A DNA stretch of 10,558 nt from an uncultured Pseudomonadota bacterium (GTDB taxonomy: Bacteria; Pseudomonadota; Gammaproteobacteria; Burkholderiales; SG8-39). Positions 1-6,667 of this stretch are shown here, piece after piece. Position 1 is the stretch's first letter; each line of letters begins with the position of its first letter. Position numbers and translations under genes: made by a program. The notes below the pieces were generated by a model. It did no database searches and was not told the DNA's origin. It saw only the letters and a list, made by a program, of their open reading frames with translations. The DNA is taken from the NCBI GenBank assembly GCA_903909415.1, contig CAIVVS010000347.1, positions 1 to 10,558 on the forward strand. Direction: 5' to 3'.

Positions 1-651
1 ACCGCGCTGCCGGACTGGGCGCAGTCGCTGGGCATGGTGTTCTCGCTGATCCTGCTGGCGCCCTCCTGGGGCGGAATGATCAACGGGATCATGACGCTGT
101 CGGGGGCGTGGCACAAGCTGCGCCAGGACCCGATCCTCAAGTTCCTCATCGTGTCGCTGTCCTTCTACGGCATGTCGACCTTCGAGGGTCCGATGATGTC
201 GATCAAGACGGTGAACGCCCTGTCGCACTACACCGACTGGACCATCGGCCACGTGCACTCCGGCGCGCTCGGATGGGTGGGCCTGGTGTCCATGGGCTCG
301 ATCTACTACCTGATCCCGCGCCTTTTCGGGCGTCCCGAGATGTGGAGCGTGCGCCTGATCAACGTGCACTTCTGGGTGGCGACCGTCGGCATCGTGCTGT
401 ACATCGCCGCGATGTGGATCGCCGGGGTGATGCAGGGGCTGATGTGGCGCGCGGTCAGCGACGACGGCACGCTCACCTACACCTTCGTCGAGAGCGTGAA
501 GGCGACCTACCCATTCTACGCGGTGCGGTTGCTGGGCGGCGTCCTGTACTTCGCCGGCATGCTGATCATGGCCTACAACGTGGCGCGCACCATCGGTGCC
601 GGCAAGGCCGCCGACGCGCCGGTCCCGCTCCCGTCCGCCGCCCACGCCTGA
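1..651 (+). CDS. ccoN: cbb3-type cytochrome c oxidase subunit I, CcoN (3' part)
   Basis: This is the C-terminal 216 codons of the catalytic heme-copper subunit, which reduces O2 to water in the inner membrane and pumps protons. The frame is open from base 1, so the N-terminal half lies outside the window. The visible part is strongly hydrophobic with several membrane helices. It contains the family signature [10 protein letters not shown], whose two histidines (codons at 250-252 and 256-258) match the axial ligands of the high-spin and low-spin hemes in helix X of known cbb3 oxidases. The Ala/Pro-rich end (from about codon 200) looks like a soluble tail. The stop (649-651) overlaps the AGGAAA ribosome site of ccoO, which starts 10 nt later, so the two are surely co-transcribed. 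Identity is near certain; only the 5' end and promoter are missing. Confidence 0.96.
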   Translation, partial: TALPDWAQSLGMVFSLILLAPSWGGMINGIMTLSGAWHKLRQDPILKFLIVSLSFYGMSTFEGPMMSIKTVNALSHYTDWTIGHVHSGALGWVGLVSMGSIYYLIPRLFGRPEMWSVRLINVHFWVATVGIVLYIAAMWIAGVMQGLMWRAVSDDGTLTYTFVESVKATYPFYAVRLLGGVLYFAGMLIMAYNVARTIGAGKAADAPVPLPSAAHA

Positions 652-661
652 GGAAACAGAC

Positions 662-1276
662 ATGGCACTGTTCAATCACGACGCAATCGAAAAGAACGTA
701 CCGCTGCTGATGGTTCTGGTGGTGCTGGTGGTGGCGGTGGGCGGCCTGGTGGAGATCGTCCCGCTGTTCTTCCAGCGCTCGACCACCGAGCCCGTCGCCG
801 GCCTCAAGCCCTATACCGCGGCCCAGCTCACCGGGCGCGACGTCTACGTGCGCGAAGGCTGCTACAACTGCCACTCGCAGATGGTGCGCCCGTTCCGCGC
901 CGAGACCGAGCGCTACGGGCACTACTCGGTGGCCGGTGAGTTCGTCTACGACCGCCCGTTCCAGTGGGGCAGCAAGCGCACCGGGCCGGACCTCGCGCGC
1001 GTCGGCGGGCGCTACTCCGACGAATGGCACCGCATCCACCTGAACAACCCGCGCGACCTGGTGCCGGAGTCGAACATGCCGTCGTACGCGTGGCTGGCGA
1101 AGACCCCGGCCGACGCGGGGTCCATCGCGACCAAGATGAGGGTGCTGCGCACCCTGGGACACCCGTACAGCGAAACCGAGATCGCCGCGGCGGCCAAGGA
1201 ACTCGAGGGCAAGACCGAGGCCGACGCGCTGATCGCCTACCTCCAGGTGCTCGGCACCTCGGTCAAGACGCGCTGA
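662..1276 (+). CDS. ccoO: cbb3-type cytochrome c oxidase subunit II, CcoO (mono-heme c)
   Basis: This 204-residue membrane-anchored cytochrome c passes electrons to CcoN on the periplasmic side. One N-terminal membrane helix spans about residues 13-35. The heme c site is C67-Y-N-C70-H71, followed by the typical SQMVRPF. A conserved Met in NMPSY (M139) is the likely sixth heme ligand. Other CcoO hallmarks are [27 protein letters not shown] and the HLNNPRD stretch. Length is normal for the family. The ATG at 662 was chosen because AGGAAA lies 5 nt upstream and the frame then begins right before the membrane anchor. Upstream in-frame starts would run inside ccoN. ccoQ follows after 12 nt. Confidence 0.97.
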   Translation: MALFNHDAIEKNVPLLMVLVVLVVAVGGLVEIVPLFFQRSTTEPVAGLKPYTAAQLTGRDVYVREGCYNCHSQMVRPFRAETERYGHYSVAGEFVYDRPFQWGSKRTGPDLARVGGRYSDEWHRIHLNNPRDLVPESNMPSYAWLAKTPADAGSIATKMRVLRTLGHPYSETEIAAAAKELEGKTEADALIAYLQVLGTSVKTR

Positions 1277-1288
1277 CCGGGGGCCGAC

Positions 1289-1495
1289 ATGGACATCAAC
1301 ACGCTGCGCGAGATCATCACGGTGCTGTCCTTTGCCGCGTTCATCGGGATCATCGCCTGGGCCTGGAGCGGCAGGCAGAAGTCGCGGTTCGCCGAGGCGG
1401 CGCAACTGCCGTTCGACGAAGACGACGCCCCGACCCGCACCTTCGGCACGACGGGCACGGCGGCAACGGGAGCACGCAAGGGAGAAGGGCAATGA
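1289..1495 (+). CDS. ccoQ: cbb3-type oxidase small subunit CcoQ (FixQ)
   Basis: This 68-residue protein has one membrane helix at about residues 8-26, then a basic patch (GRQKSR) and an acidic, flexible tail (PFDEDD). This is the usual CcoQ plan. In known systems CcoQ stabilises the assembled oxidase and is not catalytic. Sequence conservation in this family is low, so the call rests mainly on size, topology and its place between ccoO and ccoP. A GGGGG run 5 nt before the ATG is a modest ribosome site. Its TGA (1493-1495) overlaps the ccoP start as ATGA, which suggests translational coupling. Confidence 0.92.
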   Translation: MDINTLREIITVLSFAAFIGIIAWAWSGRQKSRFAEAAQLPFDEDDAPTRTFGTTGTAATGARKGEGQ

Positions 1496-2439
1496 GCGAT
1501 TTCACCTCGGATTTCTGGAGCTACTACATCGCCATCATCACGCTGGTGAGCATCGTCGCCTGCGGCGTGCTGCTGCAGTCGATGTCGCGCGCCCGGGTCG
1601 CGGCCGATCCGGACACCACCGGCCACGTCTGGGACGAGGACCTGAAGGAGTACAACAACCCGCTGCCGCGCTGGTGGATCTGGCTGTTCTGGCTGACGCT
1701 GGCCTTCAGCCTGGCCTACCTCGGGCTGTACCCGGGCCTGGGCAACTATGCCGGCGCCTGGAAGTGGAGCTCGACCGGCCAGTACCAGGACGAGGTCAAG
1801 GCGGCCGACGCCCAGTACGGCCCGATCTTCGCGAAGTTCGCCGCGATGGACGTCAAGCAGGTGGCCATGGACGCGGACGCCCGTGCCATCGGCGGCAAGC
1901 TGTTCCTGAACCATTGCGCGCAGTGCCACGCGACCGATGGCGGCGGCAGCAAGGGCTTTCCCAACCTGTCGGACCGCGACTGGCTGTGGGGCGGCGAGCC
2001 CGAAATGGTGAAGGTGAGCATCGCCAACGGCAGGAACGGCGTGATGCCGCCGATGGGCGCGGCGCTGGGCGAAGACGGCAGCAAGGACGTGGCCAACTAC
2101 GTGCGCTCCCTGTCCGGCCTGCCCGTCGACGGCCTGCGCGCGCAGCGCGGCAAGGACCTGTTCATGCAGAACTGCGCCGCCTGCCACGGCGCCGAGGCCA
2201 AGGGCAACCCGGCGATGGGCGCGCCCAACCTGTCCGATGGCATCTGGCTGTACGGCTCGTCCGAGGCAACCATCATCGAAACCATCGTCCGCGGCCGCAA
2301 CAACGCCATGCCGGCGCACAAGGATTTCCTGGGCGAGGCCAAGGTGCACCTGCTCACCGCCTACGTCTGGGGCCTGTCCAACCGCAGCGCGCCCGCAACG
2401 GCGGCGCCGGCCCCGGCCGCCGGCGACGCGAAGAAGTAA
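1492..2439 (+). CDS. ccoP: cbb3-type cytochrome c oxidase subunit III, CcoP (di-heme c)
   Basis: This 315-residue di-heme cytochrome c accepts electrons from soluble cytochromes or the bc1 complex and hands them to CcoO. There are two N-terminal membrane helices (about residues 8-28 and 62-80), joined by a cytoplasmic loop containing HVWDEDLKEYNNPLPRWW. This matches the FixP N-terminal domain. Two cytochrome c domains follow, with C142-A-Q-C145-H146 and C228-A-A-C231-H232. Each has a downstream Met-containing segment (VMPPMG and NAMPAHK) fitting the distal ligand. The tail is Ala/Pro-rich. The start overlaps the ccoQ stop (ATGA) and has GGAGAAGGG just upstream. It is the last gene before a strong hairpin at 2471-2506, so the structural operon may end here. 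Confidence 0.97.
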   Translation: MSDFTSDFWSYYIAIITLVSIVACGVLLQSMSRARVAADPDTTGHVWDEDLKEYNNPLPRWWIWLFWLTLAFSLAYLGLYPGLGNYAGAWKWSSTGQYQDEVKAADAQYGPIFAKFAAMDVKQVAMDADARAIGGKLFLNHCAQCHATDGGGSKGFPNLSDRDWLWGGEPEMVKVSIANGRNGVMPPMGAALGEDGSKDVANYVRSLSGLPVDGLRAQRGKDLFMQNCAACHGAEAKGNPAMGAPNLSDGIWLYGSSEATIIETIVRGRNNAMPAHKDFLGEAKVHLLTAYVWGLSNRSAPATAAPAPAAGDAKK

Positions 2440-2470
2440 GCCCAAGAATTCACCGTCCTCCTGGTGATTT

Positions 2471-2514
2471 CCGCCGTATCCCGGCCGCAAGGCCGTGGTA
2501 CGGCGGCCTTCTTT
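2471..2514 (+). terminator. Hairpin terminator or processing site between ccoP and ccoG
   Basis: An 8-bp perfect stem (CCGCCGTA at 2471-2478 with TACGGCGG at 2499-2506) encloses a second 5-bp stem (CGGCC 2482-2486, GGCCG 2491-2495). The inner stem is capped by GCAA, a GNRA-type tetraloop. The 3-nt internal segments can form G-U and C-G pairs with one mismatch. CCTTCTTT (2507-2514) follows. It lies 31 nt after the ccoP stop. The stem is strong but the T tract is interrupted, so partial termination or mRNA 3'-end protection is as likely as full termination. ccoG may depend on readthrough. Confidence 0.65.
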
Positions 2515-2566
2515 CCGGGGGCTTGGAACCAGGTCCATGGGGTCGCAGCCGGTTGGCGGCAAGAAC

Positions 2567-4027
2567 ATGAAAACGATCGAGATCCACCGCGCGCCCGAGA
2601 CCGTCGAGCAGTCGCTCTACGAAATCCGCAAGACCATCCACCCGCGCTCGGTGAGCGGCTGGTTCGCCGGCTGGCGCGTCGCGCTGGTGGTCATCACCCA
2701 GCTGGTGTTCTACGGGACCGCCTGGCTGCAGTGGAACGACCGCCAGGCGGTGCTGTTCGACCTGGTGTCGCGCAAGTTCTACATCCTCGGCCTGGTGCTG
2801 TGGCCGCAGGACTTCATCTACCTCACCGCGCTGCTGGTCGTTTCCGCGCTGTCGCTGTTCCTGTTCACGGCCATCGCCGGGCGCCTGTGGTGCGGCTACG
2901 CCTGCCCGCAGACGGTCTACACCGAGATCTTCATGTGGATCGAGCGCAAGGTCGAGGGCGACCGGGTCGCGCGCCTGCGCCTGGAGGGCGAGCCCCTGGG
3001 GGCGGCCAAGCTCGGCAAGAAGGCGCTCAAGCACGGCCTGTGGATCGCGCTGGCGCTGTGGACCGGCTTCACGTTCGTGGGCTACTTCACCCCCATCCGC
3101 GCGCTCTGGGGCGAGGTGATGGCCTTCGTTTCCCCCGCGGCGCAGGCCATGGGCGCGGCCGCGATGGGGGAGGGGAGGCTGGGGCCCTGGGAGACGTTCT
3201 GGATCCTGTTCTACTCCTTCGCCACCTACGGCAACGCCGGCTGGATGCGCGAGCAGGTGTGCAAGTACATGTGCCCGTACGCGCGCTTCCAGAGCGCGAT
3301 GTTCGACAAGGACACCATGATCATCACCTACGACGGCGCCCGCGGCGAGCCGCGCGGCGGGCGCTCGCGCACCGTGGACGCGAAGGCGCAGGGCCTGGGC
3401 GACTGCGTGGATTGCGGCATCTGCGTGCAGGTCTGCCCCACCGGGATCGACATACGCAACGGCCTGCAGTACGAGTGCATCGGGTGCGCGGCCTGCATTG
3501 ACGGATGCAACCAGGTCATGAAGAAGATGGGCTACGCGCCCGGCCTGATCCGCTACTCGACCGAGAACGCGCTGCGCGAACACTGGGACTTCGCGCAGAT
3601 CCTGCGCCACATGATCCGGCCGCGGGTGCTGATCTACACCGGCATCCTGGGCGCGGTGATCACCGCCGCGGCCACCTCGCTCGCGTTGCGCGTGCCGCTC
3701 AAGGTCGACGTGATACGCGACCGCACGGCGATGGCGCGCGAGGTTGCCGGCGGCACGATCGAGAACATCTACCAGCTTCAGGTCATGAACACGCAGGAGG
3801 CGCCGCAGCGCTTCACGCTGGCCGTCTCCGGACTGCCGGGCGTCGCGATCGCGTCCGACACGGTGGTCGACGTGCCGGCCGCGACCACGCTGGCCGTGCC
3901 CACCCGGGTGCGGGTGGCGCAGGGCGAGGGCAAGCCCGGGTCCAACCGCATCGAACTGGAAGTCCGTTCCGTCGCCGATCCGGCGGTCATGGTGCGCGAG
4001 CGCACCGTGTTCATGGTGCCACGCTGA
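2567..4027 (+). CDS. ccoG: CcoG (FixG/RdxA-type) membrane iron-sulfur protein for cbb3 assembly
   Basis: This 486-residue inner-membrane protein is known in related systems as a cupric reductase feeding copper to cbb3 oxidase assembly. The first helix lies near residues 34-54. C109 and C113-P are in the GRLWCGYACPQTVYTEIF signature and C232/C236-P in CKYMCPYARFQ. Two 4Fe-4S ferredoxin motifs follow: C280, C283, C286, C290-P and C304, C307, C310, C314. A late helix at about 358-378 precedes a periplasmic Ig-like FixG C-terminal domain (about 390-486). The frame opens from GTG 2495, inside the hairpin, with an ATG at 2537. I chose ATG 2567 because it gives the usual family N-terminus before the conserved IRK..HPRSVSGWFA stretch. 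The ribosome site is weak (GGCAAG), so 2537 remains possible. ccoH follows after 10 nt. Confidence 0.95.
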   Translation: MKTIEIHRAPETVEQSLYEIRKTIHPRSVSGWFAGWRVALVVITQLVFYGTAWLQWNDRQAVLFDLVSRKFYILGLVLWPQDFIYLTALLVVSALSLFLFTAIAGRLWCGYACPQTVYTEIFMWIERKVEGDRVARLRLEGEPLGAAKLGKKALKHGLWIALALWTGFTFVGYFTPIRALWGEVMAFVSPAAQAMGAAAMGEGRLGPWETFWILFYSFATYGNAGWMREQVCKYMCPYARFQSAMFDKDTMIITYDGARGEPRGGRSRTVDAKAQGLGDCVDCGICVQVCPTGIDIRNGLQYECIGCAACIDGCNQVMKKMGYAPGLIRYSTENALREHWDFAQILRHMIRPRVLIYTGILGAVITAAATSLALRVPLKVDVIRDRTAMAREVAGGTIENIYQLQVMNTQEAPQRFTLAVSGLPGVAIASDTVVDVPAATTLAVPTRVRVAQGEGKPGSNRIELEVRSVADPAVMVRERTVFMVPR

Positions 4028-4037
4028 AGGAGGCCGT

Positions 4038-4547
4038 ATGGCTTACGCTCAAGCAATGAATCCCGATCCCCGCACGCAGCGCCTGGACAAGGGGCCGTGG
4101 TACCGCGAGCCCTGGCCCTGGATCATCATGTCCGGGCCCGCCGCCGTGGTCGTGGCCGGGGTGGCGACCGCGTGGATCGCCTTCGAGGGCGCCGACGTGC
4201 TGGTGTCCGACGACTACTACAAGCAGGGACTGGCGATCAACAAGGTGCTGGCGCGCGAGCAGCGCGCGGCCGAGATGGGCCTCTCGGCGAAGGCGCGCTG
4301 GGACCCGGCGAGCGGGGCCACGGAGCTCGTCGTGGCGGCCAAACCCGGTGTCGTGCTGCCGGCGACCGTGCGGCTGCGCCTGGTGCACCCGACCCGCGCC
4401 GGCCACGACAAGCTCGTGGAACTCGCCGCGGTCGCGCCGGGGCGTTATGCGGGCGTGCTGAAGCTGGATGCGCTGGGGAACTGGCGCGCCCGGGTGGAGA
4501 CGGCCGAGTGGCGGTTTGACTCGGACTGGAGCGCGATGCAGAAGTAA
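4038..4547 (+). CDS. ccoH: FixH/CcoH family cbb3 oxidase assembly protein
   Basis: This 169-residue single-span membrane protein has a short cytoplasmic N-terminus, a helix at about residues 27-49 and a periplasmic domain. The conserved FixH element DDYYKQG is at residues 58-64, followed by GLAIN. In known systems CcoH/FixH is needed for stable assembly of the cbb3 complex and interacts with CcoN. AAGGAGG (4027-4033) overlaps the ccoG stop and lies 4 nt before ATG 4038. That is slightly tight, so the in-frame ATG at 4056 (Met7) is a possible alternative, though it sits far from that site. The 10-nt gap to ccoG implies one transcript. The gene that usually follows, ccoI (copper P-type ATPase), is absent here. 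Confidence 0.9.
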   Translation: MAYAQAMNPDPRTQRLDKGPWYREPWPWIIMSGPAAVVVAGVATAWIAFEGADVLVSDDYYKQGLAINKVLAREQRAAEMGLSAKARWDPASGATELVVAAKPGVVLPATVRLRLVHPTRAGHDKLVELAAVAPGRYAGVLKLDALGNWRARVETAEWRFDSDWSAMQK

Positions 4548-4669
4548 GTCGGCCGGGCGGAGGGATCCGCCTGGCGGGAAAGCGGGGCGCCAGCCGGGCG
4601 CCGCACCCGCTGGACGATAGGTTCCGGCAGTCCCGCGGCCATGCGGGAGACGCGACAAAGGAGAAGGAC

Positions 4670-4972
4670 ATGGATGGGCAAGGCATGGGCCGGCGCATCA
4701 TGTGGGTGCTGTGGCCGTCGTTCCTGGTGGCCGCCGCGGCCGACGGGCTGTTCTTCAGCGCGGTGGACCCGGTGGAGATGCATTTGTTCGGGGGCGAGGT
4801 GGAGCTGTCCCGCCAGGCGATCTACACGCTGGGGTTCTTCGGCTTCTGGGCCACCGGCATCCTTGCCAGCGCCATGGCGGTGTTCCTGAGCACCTCGGCC
4901 GACGAGGTCAACCGCAAGGCGGTCCCTGTCCGGGGCGGGGAACCTGGCGGGAAACCCGCCGCAGGGGCCTGA
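4670..4972 (+). CDS. Small two-helix membrane protein of unknown function, downstream of ccoH
   Basis: This 100-residue protein has two predicted membrane helices (about 10-30 and 50-73), joined by a short acidic loop with DPVEMHLFGGEVELSRQA. It ends in a Gly/Pro/Ala-rich polar tail. There are no cysteines and no metal-binding CxxC motif. It does not resemble CcoS, which is shorter, single-span and has an Asp-rich end. I recall similar small hypothetical proteins near oxidase assembly genes in Betaproteobacteria but cannot name the family. AAAGGAG lies 6 nt before the ATG, which supports the start. It is 122 nt downstream of ccoH on the same strand and is the last gene of the oxidase block. 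A role in cbb3 assembly or stability is a guess from context only. Confidence 0.8.
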   Translation: MDGQGMGRRIMWVLWPSFLVAAAADGLFFSAVDPVEMHLFGGEVELSRQAIYTLGFFGFWATGILASAMAVFLSTSADEVNRKAVPVRGGEPGGKPAAGA

Positions 4973-4977
4973 GCAGC

Positions 4978-4994
4978 CCTGCGGGGTACGCAGG
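4978..4994. terminator. Short hairpin after the small membrane protein gene
   Basis: CCTGCG (4978-4983) and CGCAGG (4989-4994) form a 6-bp perfect stem with a 5-nt loop. It starts 6 nt after the stop at 4972, between two convergent genes. There is no T tract on either side, so this is only a weak terminator candidate. Confidence 0.35.
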
Positions 4995-4997
4995 ACT

Positions 4998-5041
4998 GGC
5001 TCAGGTTCGGCTCAGCTCCGGCTCAGCTCCGGCTCAGTGCC
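4998..5041. repeat. Four tandem copies of an 11-bp unit
   Basis: The units are 4998-5008 GGCTCAGGTTC, 5009-5019 GGCTCAGCTCC, 5020-5030 GGCTCAGCTCC (identical to the one before) and 5031-5041 GGCTCAGTGCC. All share GGCTCAG at an exact 11-bp period. The array fills the gap between convergent genes and includes the stop and last codons of the hemerythrin-like gene. Each unit carries a TCA, a minus-strand TGA in a shifting frame. Confidence 0.85.
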
Positions 5042-5616
5042 GGGCCCAGGCCGATGGGCGCGGGAGCCAGGTTCACGATGCGCGTGAACAGTTCGTTGAA
5101 GTCGCGCGCGGCGCCGGTGTCGCGCAGCGGATCGCCGTTTTCCTTGAAGGCGACGTCGATCGCCTGCCAGTCCTCGGGCGTGAGCACCTTCAAGGCCAGC
5201 GGCAGCACCGAGGTTTCCTCGGACTTCATGTGCGCCCGGTAGAAGCCGGCGAACTCCTCCGCAGCCTGCTCGAAGCGCATCTGGCCGTCCGGCGCGTTCT
5301 CCTCCCAGCGCAGCAGGGCCTGCTCCAGCTTGCGGATCAGGCTGCCGCCCGAGGCATGCTGCTTGCCCAGTTCGCCGAGCACCTGGTCGGCGTCGTGGGT
5401 GCGCGCGCGGAGGCGCTCGAACAGGAACTGTTCCTCCTTCGGGTGGTGCAGCTTTTCCGGGTAGGCGTCGATGTAATAGACCATCGCCCGGAACAGCCTG
5501 AAATCAGGCTGGGCGCCGCTGCCGCGCAACTCCCGCAGGACCGCCAGCATGGCGTCCAGCACGGCTGCCAGCGAGCGGTGCTCGTCCTGGATGATTCGAT
5601 AGCCTATCGGCTGCAT
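5023..5616 (-). CDS. Hemerythrin-like (HHE cation-binding) domain protein
   Basis: This 197-residue soluble helical protein has the ligand pattern of a hemerythrin four-helix di-iron bundle. H13 is in DEHRSL, H57/H58 with E61/E62 in LHHPKEE, H87 in GKQH, and H129 with E133/E134 in AHMKSEE. Such proteins bind O2, NO or iron, or repair or sense redox damage. The substrate here cannot be told. The bundle covers about residues 5-145. Residues 146-197 are a less typical extension whose last few codons lie in the 11-bp repeat array. The ATG is supported by a perfect AGGAGG (CCTCCT at 5622-5627 on the plus strand), 5 nt away. It is the third gene of a minus-strand set, 39 nt after the dksA-like gene. 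Its link with UspA suggests a low-oxygen or NO stress role (inference). Confidence 0.85.
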   Translation of the reverse strand: MQPIGYRIIQDEHRSLAAVLDAMLAVLRELRGSGAQPDFRLFRAMVYYIDAYPEKLHHPKEEQFLFERLRARTHDADQVLGELGKQHASGGSLIRKLEQALLRWEENAPDGQMRFEQAAEEFAGFYRAHMKSEETSVLPLALKVLTPEDWQAIDVAFKENGDPLRDTGAARDFNELFTRIVNLAPAPIGLGPALSRS

Positions 5617-5655
5617 TCAAGCCTCCTGCCGTGGTGTGTGGGGCCCCTGCCCGCG

Positions 5656-6051
5656 CTAGCCCCGGTGCGCGCGGGCCTCCAGCGCCTGCTGGCAGGCGAC
5701 GCAACGGGTGCTGGCCGGGCTGGCGCGCAGCCGCGCCTCGCCGATGGGGTCGTCGCACTCCGCGCATATCCCGTAGTTGCCCGCGGCGATGCGCTCGCGC
5801 GCGGCGACCACCTGGTCGAGTTCCTGTTCGTCGCGGGAGATCTCGCCCACGCCCAGCGTGGTGGCCTCGTCGGCGGCGGCTTCGTCGCCGATGTCATGCC
5901 CGCCGGGGGCGGCATCCTCGTGCGCGGACGACACGGCCCGCCGCTTCTCGCCGATCTCCCCGGTGAGCTGGTCCTCGCGCGCGCGCAGGCGCGCCGCGAG
6001 TTCCGCCATCACCGGCTGGCGCAGTCCTGCCCTGGGGCTGTTGCTCGTCAT
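5656..6051 (-). CDS. DksA/TraR family C4 zinc-finger protein
   Basis: This 131-residue protein has a helical N-terminal half and a C-terminal C4 zinc finger (C96-AE-C99 and C117-VA-C120), as in DksA/TraR proteins. Those bind the RNA polymerase secondary channel and alter promoter response, with or without ppGpp. The coiled-coil tip of E. coli DksA reads D-x-x-D-x-A. The matching stretch here is A58-A-A-D61-E-A63, so the first Asp is Ala although D56 is two residues away. It is shorter than DksA (151 residues), so it is more likely a paralogue than the housekeeping protein. It starts 12 nt after the uspA stop. The ribosome site is a weak GGGG, so coupling to uspA translation is plausible. The later ATG at 6009 has no better site. 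Confidence 0.88.
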   Translation of the reverse strand: MTSNSPRAGLRQPVMAELAARLRAREDQLTGEIGEKRRAVSSAHEDAAPGGHDIGDEAAADEATTLGVGEISRDEQELDQVVAARERIAAGNYGICAECDDPIGEARLRASPASTRCVACQQALEARAHRG

Positions 6052-6063
6052 CGCGGCCCCGGC

Positions 6064-6507
6064 TCAGCGAACCACGAGCACGGGCAGGCGCGAGTGCGTC
6101 AGCACCTTGTGCGTCTCGCTGCCCAGCAGCACGCCGGACAGGCCGCGCCGGCCGTGGGAGGCCATGACCACCAGGTCGCACTTGGCCTTGGCTGCGGCGC
6201 GGATGATGGCCTGCCAGGGCGAGTCGCTGGTGACGAAGGTGGTCGCGACGGTGACGCCCGCGCTGGTGGCGCGCTTCTTCGCCGCATCGAGCACGCGCCC
6301 GGCGTGCGCCTCGGCGTCCTTCTTGAACTTTGCCGGCGGCAGGTAGGCGATCAGCGCGCCTTCCGCATACATGGGGGTCGGGTAGCCCGGCGCGCAGTAG
6401 AACAGCGTCAGCTTCGCGCCGCAGGTCTTGGCGAGGCTCGTGGCTTCCCGCACTGCCTTGTCGGAGAGCTTGGAGCCGTCTGTGGGGACCAGGATGTGCT
6501 TGTACAT
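6064..6507 (-). CDS. Universal stress protein, UspA family (single domain)
   Basis: This 147-residue cytoplasmic alpha/beta protein starts with the family MYKHILVPTDGS and ends with the LPVLVVR strand. The ATP-binding loop of UspA relatives is G-x2-G-x9-G-S. Here it reads A116-S-H-G119, nine residues, G129-S130, so the first Gly is Ala. Whether nucleotide binding survives is unclear. It is the first gene of a minus-strand set (uspA, dksA-like, hemerythrin-like). AGAGGA lies about 6 nt before the ATG. An FNR/ANR-type site at 6611-6624 with a -10-like TACGAT at 6589-6584 places it under likely low-oxygen control. It aligns without gaps to the divergent uspA at 6749, so the two are paralogues. 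Confidence 0.93.
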   Translation of the reverse strand: MYKHILVPTDGSKLSDKAVREATSLAKTCGAKLTLFYCAPGYPTPMYAEGALIAYLPPAKFKKDAEAHAGRVLDAAKKRATSAGVTVATTFVTSDSPWQAIIRAAAKAKCDLVVMASHGRRGLSGVLLGSETHKVLTHSRLPVLVVR

Positions 6508-6583
6508 GTCGGTGTCCTCTTATCTGTGGCGGCTTGTGTCGGGGTGCCCGTCCGGATGCCGTTTCCGGCGGTGCTTGACCATG

Positions 6584-6624
6584 ATCGTAGGCGGGTGCGC
6601 CGGCCGGTGTTTGACCTGTGTCAA
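6584..6624 (-). promoter_or_regulatory. FNR/ANR box plus -10 element for the minus-strand uspA set
   Basis: TTGAC-CTGT-GTCAA (6611-6624) is a perfect-arm dyad of the FNR/ANR type. On the minus strand TACGAT (6589-6584) fits a -10 box. If the site sits at -41.5, as in class II FNR promoters, transcription would start near 6576 and the -10 falls within 1 nt of its expected place. The leader to the ATG at 6507 would be about 70 nt. Confidence 0.7.
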
Positions 6625-6653
6625 CGTGCGGGCGCGTCCCGACCGCGGCGTAT

Positions 6654-6667
6654 TTGATTCAGGTCAA
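6654..6667 (+). promoter_or_regulatory. FNR/ANR box upstream of the plus-strand uspA
   Basis: TTGAT-TCAG-GTCAA matches the FNR/ANR consensus TTGAT-N4-ATCAA at 9 of 10 arm bases. Its centre (6660.5) is 43 bp from the other box and about 88 bp upstream of the uspA ATG at 6749. Class II spacing predicts a start near 6702. Only a weak -10 (GACAGT, 6689-6694) lies there. Confidence 0.68.

Noticed and set aside
2495..2566. N-terminal extension of CcoG from GTG 2495 or ATG 2537
   Set aside because: The extra residues are not like CcoG, and GTG 2495 lies inside the terminator-like hairpin. ATG 2537 is not excluded but has no better ribosome site.
4631..4648. 6-bp hairpin (TCCCGC / GCGGGA) just before the small membrane protein gene
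   Set aside because: It is short and common in GC-rich sequence, with no second structure to suggest a riboswitch or attenuator.
4998..5041. Tandem units considered as a CRISPR array or operator array
   Set aside because: The units are 11 bp with no spacers, so not CRISPR. No known regulator site matches GGCTCAGCTCC.
4702..6657. A 651-codon open frame on the plus strand over the hemerythrin, dksA-like and uspA genes
   Set aside because: It is a shadow of genes with intact metal-binding and nucleotide-binding motifs and good ribosome sites on the other strand.
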